A stretch of 64,000 bases of DNA from Flavobacterium cellulosilyticum (GTDB lineage: Bacteria > Bacteroidota > Bacteroidia > Flavobacteriales > Flavobacteriaceae). The number at the start of each line of letters is the position of its first letter. Position 1 is the first letter of the stretch. Below are positions 8,915-18,401 of the stretch, in pieces. The position numbers and the translations under genes are program-made. The notes below the pieces were generated by a model. That model had not been told where the DNA came from and ran no database searches. It was given only the letters and a program-made list of their open reading frames with translations. The stretch is from contig NZ_SMFK01000004.1 in assembly GCF_004349355.1 (NCBI RefSeq), forward strand, positions 190,608 to 254,607, written 5' to 3'.

Positions 8915-9304
8915 TTATACACCAACCATTTGGCTTTTTAAGGAATAAAGGATGGCAAGAACATCTTTTTTGGATTGTTCATCAATATTGTTTTTGTCAA
9001 GTGCTCCCATTATGTCGTCGATAGTGCTCATGTATTCTCCTTGACTAATGTTCATTCCTACATGGGCGGTGTGCATGTCCTTACCAGAATAGTTTTGTGG
9101 TCCGCCGCTTCCCATGATAAAAAAATTAATCAAATGCTGCCTAACTTCTGCAAAATGTGTTGGATCGCTTTTTAAAGGTAGAAATCGAGCTTTTATGTCT
9201 GGATTCGAAAAATGAGCTTCTACAACGTCATCAACTATTGCAGTTATTCCATCTACAGCACCCAGACGCTCAAAAAGACTTTGTTGTTTTTCTTTATTTT
9301 CCAT
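8915..9304 (-). CDS. Group 1 truncated haemoglobin
   Basis: 129 residues, the usual length for a 2-on-2 globin. It begins near SLFERLGAVDGITAIVDDVV and has FFIMGSGGPQNYSGKDM leading to the haem-region segment HTAHVGMNISQGEYM, where the His before VGM is the expected proximal haem ligand. Such proteins bind O2 or NO; the exact role here is unknown. Monocistronic, followed by intergenic DNA on both sides. No signal peptide. Confidence 0.92.
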   Translation of the reverse strand: MENKEKQQSLFERLGAVDGITAIVDDVVEAHFSNPDIKARFLPLKSDPTHFAEVRQHLINFFIMGSGGPQNYSGKDMHTAHVGMNISQGEYMSTIDDIMGALDKNNIDEQSKKDVLAILYSLKSQMVGV

Positions 9305-9602
9305 TTTGATTTAATTTTAAATTATAGTTAATAATCGTTTTAGGTACTTTCAAATGTTATATAAAAAAAATGGCTCAAAAAACATAAAATAAATTGGTCT
9401 ATTTAGGTATTTATGCTTTTTGCTAATCAATCAAAATAATTCAAAAGCAAGCAATTAGTAGCAGATATTGATTATTGAAATTGGGGAGGAGAAGAATAGG
9501 TTTAGATATAAACAGATGTAAATCAATATTTTATAAATGTACAAAAACATTTTTAAAATTAATGGTAAAATCTATTTTTTAAGATAGAGAGAATATATTT
9601 GC
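9305..9602. other. Gap upstream of the globin gene, nothing recognised
   Basis: AT-rich non-coding DNA of about 300 bases. It should contain the globin promoter but no consensus box pair was identified. Confidence 0.4.
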
Positions 9603-9674
9603 AAAAAAAAAACGCCAATCTTTCGACTGGTGTTGTTTAATAACCCTGTCAGAGTTCAAAACTCTGACAGGGTT
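9603..9674 (-). terminator. Double intrinsic terminator after clpB
   Basis: Two hairpins lie directly after the clpB stop on the minus strand. The first is a perfect 15-base inverted repeat (AACCCTGTCAGAGTT at 9642-9656 and its complement at 9660-9674) with a 3-base loop. The second (9611-9634, arms AACACCAGTC/GATTGGCGTT, one mismatch and one G-U pair, GAAA loop) is followed by a run of about ten U. The second is the better Rho-independent terminator. The CCCTGTCAG core recurs at 17590-17604. Confidence 0.75.
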
Positions 9675-9690
9675 TCTTAGTAAGAATTGT

Positions 9691-12297
9691 TTAATGTACC
9701 AACTCACTCTGATTTCTGAAAACCAATTCCCCGTCAAAGGAATCGAGTAAAATGATGCTATCGGCTTTTATTTTTCCTGCCAAAATTTCTTTGGATAACT
9801 GATTCAAAACTTCTCTTTGAATCACTCTTTTTACAGGTCTAGCACCAAATTGTGGGTCGTAACCCTTTTCGGCCAAATGAGCAATGGCTTCTGGTGTAGC
9901 GTCAAGTGTGATGCCTTGTTGTGCCAGCATTTTGGTTACTGATTTCAGTTGCAATCCTACAATTCTGGTGATGTTTTCGGTAGACAAAGGGGTAAACATC
10001 ACGATTTCGTCAATACGGTTGATGAACTCGGGACGTACGGTTTGTTTCAATAACGCCAGCACTTCGACTTTTGCAGCTTCGATGGTGGCTTCGATACTTC
10101 CTTTTAGATTATCAAATTTCTCTTGAATAATCTGGCTTCCCATATTCGAAGTCATGATAATTATAGTGTTTTTGAAATCGGCTAATCGTCCTTTGTTGTC
10201 CGTCAATCGTCCTTCGTCTAAAACTTGCAACAAAATATTAAAAGTGTCGGGATGTGCCTTTTCGATCTCGTCTAATAGTATCACAGAATAAGGTTTTCTG
10301 CGCACGGCTTCGGTCAATTGTCCTCCTTCGTCATAACCTACATATCCTGGAGGCGCACCTACCAATCGGCTTACACTGTGGCGTTCTTGGTATTCGCTCA
10401 TATCGATTCGGGTCATGGCATTTTCATCGTCAAATAGGTATTCGGCCAAGGCTTTGGCCAATTCGGTTTTTCCAACTCCTGTTGTTCCAAGGAAAAGGAA
10501 GGTTCCCACTGGTTTTCGCATATCTTGTAATCCTGCACGACTGCGGCGAACGGCATCACTCACCGCTTCAATGGCTTCTTCCTGACCTACCACTCGGTGG
10601 TGTAGTTCAGCTTCTAAATGCAAGAGTTTTTCTCTTTCGCCTTGTAGCATTTTCATTACTGGAATTCCAGTCCATTTGGCTACCACTTCGGCGATATCTT
10701 CGCGAGTGACTTCTTCTTTTATCAAGGATTTTCCATCTGTTTGATCTTCGGCCAACGTTTTTTGAAACACATCCAATCGTTCTTGTGCTTCTTTGATTTT
10801 TCCGTAACGAATTTCGGCTACTTTTCCGTAATCACCTTCGCGTTCGGCACGTTCGGCTTCGTATTTAAAATCTTCGATTTCTGTTTTTACAGCCTGAATG
10901 TTATCAACGACATCTTTTTCTAATTTCCATTTGGTATAAATGGTATTGCGTTCGTCTTTGAGATTGGCCAAATCCATTCCCAAGATTTTAAGTTTGCTCT
11001 CGTCTTTTTCTCTTTTAATGGCTTCGATTTCAATTTCGAGTTGCATTACTTTTCGATCCAAAACATCCAGTTCTTCGGGTTTGGAATTGATTTCCATTCG
11101 CAGTTTCGAAGCCGCTTCATCCATTAAATCGATGGCTTTGTCCGGAAGGAAACGGTTGCTGATATAGCGTTGCGATAATTCAACAGCAGCAATAATGGCT
11201 TCGTCCTTAATTTGGACTTTATGATGGGTTTCATATTTCTCTTTGATTCCACGAAGGATAGAAATGGCACTTTCGGTATCGGGTTCTTCGACAACTATCT
11301 TTTGGAAACGTCTTTCGAGTGCTTTGTCTTTTTCGAAATATTTTTGGTATTCGTCCAATGTGGTTGCTCCAATTGCGCGCAATTCGCCACGAGCCAAAGC
11401 CGGTTTCAAGATATTGGCCGCATCCATGGCGCCTTCGCCACCTCCAGCACCTACAAGGGTGTGAATTTCGTCAATGAATAGTACAATATCACCTTCCGCA
11501 GAAGTCACTTCTTTAATAACTGCTTTTAGACGTTCTTCGAATTCTCCTTTGTATTTGGCTCCCGCAATTAAGGCTCCCATGTCGAGTGAGAATATGATTT
11601 TGTCTTTCAGATTATCAGGAACATCGCCGTCGATAATACGATGGGCGAGACCTTCAGCAATGGCAGTTTTACCAACACCAGGTTCACCAACGAGCATAGG
11701 GTTATTTTTGGTACGACGTGTCAATATTTGCAGAACCCTTCGAATTTCCTCATCACGACCAATTACAGGATCTAGTTTTCCGCTTTTTGCTAATTCGTTG
11801 AGGTTTCTGGCGTATTTATTTAAAGAATTATATGTTTCTTCAGCAGAGGCAGAAGTTACTCGTTCCCCTTTTCGTAATTCGTCGATTGCTGCTTTCAATC
11901 CTTTCTCGGTTACTCCTTGATCTTTTAATATTTGGGCTACTTTACTTTTTGAACCAAAAATAGCTAGGATTAAATGTTCGATGGAAACGAATTCATCGTT
12001 CATTTTTTTAGCGATAATTTCTGCTTCATTCAAAGTGGTATTTGCTGTTCTGGAAAGCATTATTTCACCTCCAGAAACTTTGGGAAAACTCTGAATAGTA
12101 CTGTCTAAAATTTGTTGGAACAAGGGAACATTTACATTTAGTTTTTTCAAAATAAAAGGCGCTACATTTTCATCCACCTCAAAAATCGCTTTAAAAACAT
12201 GTTCATTTTCTATTTGTTGTTGGCCGTTACTTTGCGCTACTTGTTGCGAATGTTGAATGGCTTCCTGTGATTTGATAGTGAATTTATTGATGTTCAT
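9691..12297 (-). CDS. clpB: ATP-dependent disaggregase chaperone ClpB
   Basis: 868 residues, normal for ClpB. Domain order: N-terminal Clp repeat domain (1-145), first AAA+ with Walker A GEPGVGKT (204-211) and Walker [14 protein letters not shown], a long coiled-coil middle domain (about 400-530, charged), second AAA+ with GTTGVGKT and [13 protein letters not shown], and a C-terminal D2-small domain. The middle domain and the GAR pore motifs (for example [13 protein letters not shown]) separate it from ClpA and ClpC. It works with DnaK to resolubilise aggregated proteins after heat stress. Monocistronic, closed by a double terminator. No heat-shock operator was recognised upstream. Confidence 0.98.
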   Translation of the reverse strand: MNINKFTIKSQEAIQHSQQVAQSNGQQQIENEHVFKAIFEVDENVAPFILKKLNVNVPLFQQILDSTIQSFPKVSGGEIMLSRTANTTLNEAEIIAKKMNDEFVSIEHLILAIFGSKSKVAQILKDQGVTEKGLKAAIDELRKGERVTSASAEETYNSLNKYARNLNELAKSGKLDPVIGRDEEIRRVLQILTRRTKNNPMLVGEPGVGKTAIAEGLAHRIIDGDVPDNLKDKIIFSLDMGALIAGAKYKGEFEERLKAVIKEVTSAEGDIVLFIDEIHTLVGAGGGEGAMDAANILKPALARGELRAIGATTLDEYQKYFEKDKALERRFQKIVVEEPDTESAISILRGIKEKYETHHKVQIKDEAIIAAVELSQRYISNRFLPDKAIDLMDEAASKLRMEINSKPEELDVLDRKVMQLEIEIEAIKREKDESKLKILGMDLANLKDERNTIYTKWKLEKDVVDNIQAVKTEIEDFKYEAERAEREGDYGKVAEIRYGKIKEAQERLDVFQKTLAEDQTDGKSLIKEEVTREDIAEVVAKWTGIPVMKMLQGEREKLLHLEAELHHRVVGQEEAIEAVSDAVRRSRAGLQDMRKPVGTFLFLGTTGVGKTELAKALAEYLFDDENAMTRIDMSEYQERHSVSRLVGAPPGYVGYDEGGQLTEAVRRKPYSVILLDEIEKAHPDTFNILLQVLDEGRLTDNKGRLADFKNTIIIMTSNMGSQIIQEKFDNLKGSIEATIEAAKVEVLALLKQTVRPEFINRIDEIVMFTPLSTENITRIVGLQLKSVTKMLAQQGITLDATPEAIAHLAEKGYDPQFGARPVKRVIQREVLNQLSKEILAGKIKADSIILLDSFDGELVFRNQSELVH

Positions 12298-12578
12298 TGT
12301 TTTTTATTTTAGGTAATTAGTGATTGGTTACTAGTGATTGGCCCATTTGACGATAACCATTTGTAATGTCCTAGTTTTAAATTTTAAAGAATAAAATATA
12401 TAAACGTTAATTAAACCCGATATTTTTTTTCTAAAAAATGGATACTAATGGCTATTGACTAAGGTCTAATCACTACCTTTGGCTAATAATCGTCAAAAGG
12501 TATTCCATCACTAAAGTTACGACAAAATGTCTGAAAACTTGGTGTTTATAGAGACAAAATGACTTAAAAAATGACAAA
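12298..12578. other. Divergent control region of clpB and ytxJ
   Basis: 281 bases between divergent genes. It contains a short TAGTGATTGG direct repeat (around 12311-12341) related to the GATCAGTGATC strings seen elsewhere. No CIRCE-type operator and no clean -7/-33 pair could be named. Confidence 0.4.
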
Positions 12579-12968
12579 ATGAGCTTATTTTCATCTATAT
12601 TTGGATCTTCTGAAGACCTAAATGTTTCAACATCAAAAATCAATTGGATTCCTTTAACTTTTATGGGACAACTGGATGAAATTATCGCCTTTTCAAAGGA
12701 CAAACCAGTTTTTATTTTCAAACACAGTACGAGATGTAGCATTAGTCGATTTGCATTAAAGCAATTCGAAAATGAATTTGATACCACAAATAATGTCGAT
12801 GCTTATTTTTTGGATTTATTAGAGTATCGTGATATTTCAAATGCAATTGCAAGTCGTTTCAATGTGTACCATCAATCACCGCAATTAGTCTTAATTAAAG
12901 AAGGAAAAGCAGCGTATGATGTTTCGCACGATGCTATAAATGCCGAAGAATTGAAAGGAAAGCTGTAA
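12579..12968 (+). CDS. ytxJ: Bacillithiol system redox-active protein YtxJ
   Basis: 129 residues, thioredoxin-like. The diagnostic stretch VFIFKHSTRCSISRFAL carries a single catalytic Cys in the position of the thioredoxin CxxC, then the cis-Pro region HQSPQLVLIKEG. Family knowledge: YtxJ is a monothiol thioredoxin-like protein linked to bacillithiol in Firmicutes and Bacteroidetes and is thought to remove bacillithiol from proteins. Its presence suggests this organism uses bacillithiol. Divergent from clpB; the gene downstream is 35 bases away and unrelated in function. Confidence 0.9.
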   Translation: MSLFSSIFGSSEDLNVSTSKINWIPLTFMGQLDEIIAFSKDKPVFIFKHSTRCSISRFALKQFENEFDTTNNVDAYFLDLLEYRDISNAIASRFNVYHQSPQLVLIKEGKAAYDVSHDAINAEELKGKL

Positions 12969-13003
12969 TTTTTTGAATGTATTATTAAGCTATAATTTCA
13001 CTT

Positions 13004-14602
13004 ATGAAAAGTCTTTTTTGTTTTTTAATTATTTCCCTTTCTATTAACTCTTTCGGACAGAATTTAATCCCTAATTATCAAATTGGGAGTTATATTGATT
13101 ACAATAAAAAAATCATTAATGGGTATTATGATTTTGATTATGAACCCAAAATTTCTCTAAAAGTAAGCTATGAAGCAAGTCAGAATTTTGCCCAAGGTTA
13201 TTATTTTGATGAAAATGGTAGGAAAGTAAATGGACTACTGAAATATTCTCAAAATGATCGTGATTTGAAGTTTAAATTGCGTGAAGATGATATTGAGAAG
13301 TCTATTCAAGCAGATGAAACAAAAGGATATATTATTGGAATCGACACTTTTTCGGTTGTAAAAAACGTAGAAATAATTGGTCTTTTTGGAGCTAAAATTT
13401 CCAAAAAAGGAGAGTTTGCTGCTAATATTGAGAATATTGGTGGAATGAAGTTTTATAAGTTTACGGCTAATGGCCCTAATGGAAATACATATAATAGTTA
13501 TATAGTTAAAAAATCAGAGTCATCTGATTTTGTTACTTTTCCATCAGGTAGTAATAAGTTCAAAAGTTTAGCCACTGAAATTTTTGGAGACGATGCTATT
13601 CTTAAAGAGTATATTGATCAAGGAAAATACATTGAAGGGAAAATACCATCAATGTTGAAGATTTATAAGTACAGAAAATTATTCTACAGAGGACAGCATA
13701 TTTACTATAATTCCTCTAGAGACGAAACGAATAACCAAAACGAAAGTGAGTATTATTCCAAAATTGAATCAGTTCATGATTCTGTTTTTCATTTAATCAC
13801 TTTTTTTAAAAACAATGTGAAAATTAGCGAAGGTGATTTTACTTCATTTTATCCACATAATAAGCAAGGAGATTTCATGTTTTATTATCCAAATGGTGAA
13901 GTTAGAAAAAAGATTAGTTTTAAAAATAATAAACCAAAGGCGGGAATCGAATACTTTGAAAATGGTAAAATCCATAGAGTTTATGAAATTTTAGAGTATG
14001 GATCACTAGTTTATAGAGAAGTATATGACGACGCCAATGTTAATTTATTAGATAATAAATGGACCGGAAGTGAACAGTTTACAGATCCTGTTTCGGGTAA
14101 AAAAATCACCTATGAATACGAAAATAAAAAACTTAAAACTGCTTATTTTATAGATTCAAATGGTGAAAAAATGTATCAGCTTTGCGAAAATAATGCTGAA
14201 ATAAGAAAATTTAATAGTTTGCAAAAATCGGCTAAAGAAGATTTAAGGTATCCGCTAGAATCTTTACATAATAATGTTCATGGTTTTGTTTTGGTTAAAT
14301 GTATAGTGGAACCAACTGGATTGGTATCTGAAATTAAAATCATAAAAGGATTAGACGAAGCAGTTGATAAAGAGACTTTAGATTTTCTCAGTTTTTTTAA
14401 AACGGAAGCCTATTGGAAACCTGCGAAAGTTGATGGAAAAGAAGTGAAACAAGAAATTATATTTCCAATCGATTTCTCTATTATAACCACTTCTATTTAC
14501 AGGAATAATTATTACAACTTTTGGTTCCTAAATAATATGATGATGCAACAACAGCAAATGATGATGCAACAAAATACGATAAGAGTGGGAGGATTTAGAT
14601 AG
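13004..14602 (+). CDS. Secreted protein with TonB-like C-terminal domain and Met/Gln-rich tail
   Basis: 532 residues. An N-terminal Sec signal peptide (KSLFCFLIISLSINSFGQ) leads into a long region with MORN-like Gly/Tyr repeats (YPNGEVRKKISFKNNKPKAG, YFENGKIHRVYE). Near the C-terminus, LRYPLESLHNNVHGFVLVKC followed by IVEPTGLVSEIKIIKGLDEA and AYWKPAKVDGKEVKQEIIFP is a TonB C-terminal-like domain, common in Bacteroidetes proteins that are not classical energy transducers. The last ~20 residues are Met/Gln-rich and come from a 15-base duplication. It lacks the N-terminal membrane anchor and Pro-rich spacer of real TonB, so periplasmic and of unknown function. Confidence 0.8.
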   Translation: MKSLFCFLIISLSINSFGQNLIPNYQIGSYIDYNKKIINGYYDFDYEPKISLKVSYEASQNFAQGYYFDENGRKVNGLLKYSQNDRDLKFKLREDDIEKSIQADETKGYIIGIDTFSVVKNVEIIGLFGAKISKKGEFAANIENIGGMKFYKFTANGPNGNTYNSYIVKKSESSDFVTFPSGSNKFKSLATEIFGDDAILKEYIDQGKYIEGKIPSMLKIYKYRKLFYRGQHIYYNSSRDETNNQNESEYYSKIESVHDSVFHLITFFKNNVKISEGDFTSFYPHNKQGDFMFYYPNGEVRKKISFKNNKPKAGIEYFENGKIHRVYEILEYGSLVYREVYDDANVNLLDNKWTGSEQFTDPVSGKKITYEYENKKLKTAYFIDSNGEKMYQLCENNAEIRKFNSLQKSAKEDLRYPLESLHNNVHGFVLVKCIVEPTGLVSEIKIIKGLDEAVDKETLDFLSFFKTEAYWKPAKVDGKEVKQEIIFPIDFSIITTSIYRNNYYNFWFLNNMMMQQQQMMMQQNTIRVGGFR

Positions 14603-14640
14603 ACGGGTACTACTTTTGTTCTAACATAGGAAAAAGATAA

Positions 14641-14686
14641 GCCAAGAATTCAGGAATTAAACTAATATAATTCCTAAATTATTGGC
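14641..14686 (-). terminator. Hairpin downstream of argH, end of the arginine operon
   Basis: GCCAA...ATTCAGGAATTA with its imperfect complement TAATTCCTAAAT...TTGGC closes a long hairpin. Reading on the minus strand it is followed by TTATCTTTTT. It lies 22 bases beyond the argH stop and probably ends the operon transcript; it also lies just past the plus-strand secreted-protein gene. Confidence 0.6.
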
Positions 14687-14707
14687 TTTAAAATTATAAT
14701 AAAGCTA

Positions 14708-15988
14708 CTAATAAGCCTGATTCATTTTCTCTTTTATCTCCTCTAAACAAAGGTTGTTGATACTTCCTTCGTGTGTATGTTTGGTTTCTTTTGGAGAAGT
14801 ATAGGTTCCGTTTTCCAATTGTTCGGCTACGGCTTTATAAGCATCTCTAAATGGCATTCCAGCAACTACCATTTCGTTTAAGGTATCAACTGTAAACAGG
14901 TAATTGTATTTTGGGTCGTTTAAGATATTGTCTTTTACTTTAATGTCTTTAATAGAAAAAATGGCAATATCCAAACACGCTCTTAGGTTTTGAATAGCAG
15001 GAAACAACCCTTCTTTCAATAATTGCAAATCACGGTGATAGCCACTTGGCAAGTTGTTCGTGATTAAAGTAATTTCGTATGGTAGGGCTTGAATTTTGTT
15101 GCATTTTCCACGAATCAATTCAAAAACATCTGGGTTTTTCTTGTGCGGCATAATACTTGAACCGGTAGTCAAATGCGCTGGTAAAGTAATGAAATCAAAA
15201 TTCTGACTCATATACAAACACACGTCCATAGAAAACTTAGCCAAAGTTGCAGCCACGCTACTCATGGCAAAAGCGACTGTTTTTTCTGATTTTCCACGGC
15301 TCATTTGTGCTGCAACCGAATTGTATTTTAAAGTTTCAAATCCTAATTCTTCCGTTGTAAATGTTCTGTTGATAGGGAAGGAGCTTCCGTAACCCGCAGC
15401 GGAACCTAATGGATTTTGATCGACTATTTTTAAAGCTGCATTCAACATCGTGATATCATCAATCAAGGTTTCGGCATAAGCGGAAAACCACATTCCGAAT
15501 GAAGAGGGCATGGCGATTTGCAAATGGGTGTAACCGGGTAATAATACGTTTTGGTGTTGCTCCGCTGATTCCATCAACAAGTCAAAAAGAGTTCGTACCT
15601 GAGATTTAAATTCGGTTACGACATCTTTAAGGTATAAGTTTACATCAACCAAAACTTGGTCGTTACGAGAACGAGCGGTATGGATTTTCTTTCCAGCATC
15701 GCCCAATTTTATGGTTAGCAGGTATTCTATTTTAGAATGAACGTCTTCAAAACTATCCTCGATTTCAAAATCGCCTTTTTCGACATCAATAATAATAGCT
15801 TCTAAAGCTAAAACTAAAGAATCTGTTTCTACTTCTGTTAAAAGCCCAATTTGTCCCAACATTTTAGCATGAGCAATAGATCCTAAAGCATCGTATTTTG
15901 CCAGAACTAAATCTAATTCGCGGTCGTTTCCAACAGTGAAATGTTCGATTTGTTTATCAGTTGGTATTCCTTTTTCCCAAAGTTTCAT
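14708..15988 (-). CDS. argH: Argininosuccinate lyase
   Basis: Last gene of the arginine operon. It cleaves argininosuccinate to arginine and fumarate. The fumarase/lyase-superfamily signature GSSIMPHKKNPDVFELIRGK is present, with HSKIEYLL and the TARSRNDQV motif. About 426 residues from the ATG at 15988; a TTG two codons upstream is not needed. Slightly shorter than E. coli ArgH (457), as is usual in Bacteroidetes. Separated from the argE-like gene by about 115 AT-rich bases with TTTTAGATTTTAAA-type repeats. Confidence 0.97.
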   Translation of the reverse strand: MKLWEKGIPTDKQIEHFTVGNDRELDLVLAKYDALGSIAHAKMLGQIGLLTEVETDSLVLALEAIIIDVEKGDFEIEDSFEDVHSKIEYLLTIKLGDAGKKIHTARSRNDQVLVDVNLYLKDVVTEFKSQVRTLFDLLMESAEQHQNVLLPGYTHLQIAMPSSFGMWFSAYAETLIDDITMLNAALKIVDQNPLGSAAGYGSSFPINRTFTTEELGFETLKYNSVAAQMSRGKSEKTVAFAMSSVAATLAKFSMDVCLYMSQNFDFITLPAHLTTGSSIMPHKKNPDVFELIRGKCNKIQALPYEITLITNNLPSGYHRDLQLLKEGLFPAIQNLRACLDIAIFSIKDIKVKDNILNDPKYNYLFTVDTLNEMVVAGMPFRDAYKAVAEQLENGTYTSPKETKHTHEGSINNLCLEEIKEKMNQAY

Positions 15989-16104
15989 AATCAATTTTAG
16001 ATTTTAAATTTTAAATTTTAGATTTCAAATGAATGAATTTGAAACCTACTATTTCTACAATTTGTTTATTATTTTTTAAATTCCGCAAGTCCTAAATTGG
16101 AATT

Positions 16105-17172
16105 TTATTTCAAAAAGTCAGTCAATATTTTTATGTATAAATCAACGCCTTCTTCGATTTCGTTGAGGTAAATAAATTCGTTTGCCGAGTGCGAACGCAA
16201 GCTTTCACCAGGTCCTAATTTTAATGATTTACAGTATAATACGGATTGATCTGATAGCGTGGGGGAACCATAAGTGGTTCTACCTAATGCGATACCAGCT
16301 TGCACTAATCCGTGAGAAATTGGAATAGATGAAGCATTCAAATGCATGGAACGAGGAGTTACTTCGGCAACAACATTTGCTTTTACTGTTTCTAAAATTT
16401 CGATATTATTGTAACAATCATTAACTCGAATGTCAACGACTAAATCACATTCAGATGGAACTACATTGTGTTGTTTTCCAGCGTTTATTTGGGTTACGGT
16501 CATTTTAACTGGACCTAATTGTTCTGATATTTTTTCAAACGAATAATTTTTAAACCATTCCATCACTGGAATTGTTTTATAAATAGCATTGTCTTCGTTT
16601 TGATGAGCGGCGTGACTTGCCGTTCCTTTTACTTTAACATCTAGTACCAAAAGTCCTTTTTCGGCTACTGCGAGTTGCATTAAAGTGGGTTCGCCAATGA
16701 TTGCACATTCTAGTTTTGGTAAATGTTTTAAAACACTATTCAATCCATTTTTACCACTGCTTTCTTCCTCTGCGGATGCTACGATTACGATATTATAAGG
16801 CAAATTTTTAAAAGCATAAAAATGAGTAAATGTTGCGATTAGTGAAACCAAGCAACCTCCAGCATCATTGCTTCCTAAACCATGTAATTTGCCGTCTTGG
16901 ACAATCGCTTTGAAAGGATCATTTGTATAAGCCTGATTAGGACGAACCGTATCGTGATGAGAATTCAATAAAAGTGTTGGTTTGGATTTGTCAAAATATT
17001 TATTGAAAGCCCAAATGTTATTGTTTTCTCTTTCGAATGTAATGTTATTTTGTGTAAACCAATTTTCGATTAAAAGGGCTGTTTGATCTTCTTCGCTTGA
17101 AAAGGAAGGGGTTTCAATCAGATTTTTTAATAATTGGATTGCTTCTTTTGTAAGTATTTCTTGGTTTTTCAT
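16105..17172 (-). CDS. argE: M20 family deacylase, probable N-acyl-ornithine deacetylase
   Basis: 355 residues of an ArgE/DapE-type zinc hydrolase. Metal-ligand motifs are visible: LLNSHHDTVRPN (His-Asp pair), GSNDAGG (bridging Asp) and ASAEEESSGKNG (Glu pair), with the dimerisation domain inserted in the middle. In this operon it should remove the acetyl or succinyl group from N-acyl-ornithine/citrulline. Since the pathway passes through an N-acyl-citrulline (ArgF' type), the substrate is more likely N-acyl-citrulline than N-acyl-ornithine. Specificity is inferred from context. Confidence 0.88.
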   Translation of the reverse strand: MKNQEILTKEAIQLLKNLIETPSFSSEEDQTALLIENWFTQNNITFERENNNIWAFNKYFDKSKPTLLLNSHHDTVRPNQAYTNDPFKAIVQDGKLHGLGSNDAGGCLVSLIATFTHFYAFKNLPYNIVIVASAEEESSGKNGLNSVLKHLPKLECAIIGEPTLMQLAVAEKGLLVLDVKVKGTASHAAHQNEDNAIYKTIPVMEWFKNYSFEKISEQLGPVKMTVTQINAGKQHNVVPSECDLVVDIRVNDCYNNIEILETVKANVVAEVTPRSMHLNASSIPISHGLVQAGIALGRTTYGSPTLSDQSVLYCKSLKLGPGESLRSHSANEFIYLNEIEEGVDLYIKILTDFLK

Positions 17173-17227
17173 ATATTTTTAGTTTTACCACAATGTTTTT
17201 TCCGCTAGGCACAAAGTCGCAAAGTTT

Positions 17228-17572
17228 TTAAATTATTGTCCGATCATTATTTGTTGTTGGTTGAGAAATGACTAGAAAATCAAGTATATCATCAGTTTCA
17301 TTGGCAATATAATGTTTGGTTTTGGCATCAACCAAAATGCCTTTTTGTTCTTTAACAATTTCAATGGTATCATTTAAATAAAAAGTTGCCGTTCCTTTTA
17401 AAATGTAAAAAAATTGTTGCGCTTTTGAGTGAAAATGTAATTTTTCTTTTGTTCCGCTTGGCATATTTTCTTGCTTTACAGATAGTCCTTCAGAATCTGC
17501 AAGAATCCAACTTTTACAATTTTCTCCCCAAAAGTAATGTTTTGCTGTTTCTTTGTCAATTACTTTATTCAT
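17228..17572 (-). CDS. Small cupin-domain protein inserted in the arginine operon
   Basis: 114 residues forming a single cupin: the metal-binding pattern KLHFHSKAQQFFYILKGTATF, then the second motif around DAKTKHYIANETDD. It lies between argB and the argE-like gene, same strand, 43 bases after argB and 55 before the next gene, so it is co-transcribed if the operon is continuous. I know of no step of arginine synthesis needing it, and it does not resemble the neighbours. Possibly a metal-dependent isomerase or a small-ligand binder. The gap on the argB side carries a palindrome ACCCTGTCAGGGT. Confidence 0.8.
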   Translation of the reverse strand: MNKVIDKETAKHYFWGENCKSWILADSEGLSVKQENMPSGTKEKLHFHSKAQQFFYILKGTATFYLNDTIEIVKEQKGILVDAKTKHYIANETDDILDFLVISQPTTNNDRTII

Positions 17573-17589
17573 AAGCTTTTATAATTCTA

Positions 17590-17604
17590 TATAACCCTGT
17601 CAGG
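17590..17604. repeat. Short palindrome AACCCTGTCAGGGTA between argB and the cupin gene
   Basis: ACCCTG, one T, CAGGGT: perfect 6-base arms. The same AACCCTGTCAG string starts the 15-base hairpin downstream of clpB (9642-9656), so this looks like a shortened copy of that dispersed unit. Confidence 0.5.
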
Positions 17605-17615
17605 GTAGTACGTAT

Positions 17616-18401
17616 TTATAACTCTATGCTTGTGCAAATTGCATTGTTGTCTTTTAACATTTTATGATGACCTATTCGTATTTTTTGAACCCCTTTGGAC
17701 AAGCTATTGAAACAGTTATCCAATTTTGGAATCATTCCGGAATGAATAGCACCTTCTTTTTTTAATTGCGCATAAAGTTCAGAATTGATTTGTTGTATTA
17801 CCGAATTTTCATCCTCTACATCAGTAAGAACACCTGCTTTTTCGAAACAATAATTCAAAGTTACTTCAAATACTTCTGAAGCAGCAATAGCCAATTCACT
17901 GGCAATAGTATCTGCATTGGTATTTAATAATTGTCCGTTCTTATCATGTGTGATCGCACAAAATACAGGAACAATTCCGTTCGAAATTAAAGTTTGTAAC
18001 AAAGGCGTATTGATTTTTTTGACATCTCCAACAAAACCATAATCAATAGTAGGATGATTTCTTTTGGTCGATTGAATTAAGTTTCCATCGGCTCCTGAAA
18101 ACCCCATAGCATTAGTGTTATTGGCTTGCAATTGAGCCACGATGTTTTTGTTGATTTCTCCGGCATATATCATCACAACGACATCCAGCATGGGTTGGTC
18201 AGTGATTCTTCGTCCTTCTATCATTTGAGGAACTAGACCAATACTTTTTGCCATTTTGGTTGCTGATTTCCCACCACCATGAACAAGGATTTTATTGCCG
18301 TCAATCTTGGAAAAGTCAGCTAAAAAATTAGCCAATTCTGTAGCATCATCAATGATGTTTCCACCAATTTTTATAATAGATAATGGTTTTTTATTTGACA
18401 T
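17616..18401 (-). CDS. argB: N-acyl-L-glutamate kinase (acetylglutamate kinase)
   Basis: 261 residues of the amino-acid kinase fold, which phosphorylates the N-acylglutamate side chain with ATP. KIGGNIID near the N-terminus, then VHGGGKSATKMA form the phosphate-binding loops, and AGVLTDVEDE is the nucleotide-site region. It overlaps the end of the argF' gene by 11 bases, indicating translational coupling. The acyl group (acetyl or succinyl) cannot be read from the sequence. Confidence 0.95.
   Translation of the reverse strand: MSNKKPLSIIKIGGNIIDDATELANFLADFSKIDGNKILVHGGGKSATKMAKSIGLVPQMIEGRRITDQPMLDVVVMIYAGEINKNIVAQLQANNTNAMGFSGADGNLIQSTKRNHPTIDYGFVGDVKKINTPLLQTLISNGIVPVFCAITHDKNGQLLNTNADTIASELAIAASEVFEVTLNYCFEKAGVLTDVEDENSVIQQINSELYAQLKKEGAIHSGMIPKLDNCFNSLSKGVQKIRIGHHKMLKDNNAICTSIEL

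Noticed and set aside
10254..10709. 151-codon plus-strand frame, and other long plus-strand frames in 9.9-11.9 kb
   Set aside because: They are antisense to clpB, which is a complete, strongly conserved gene.
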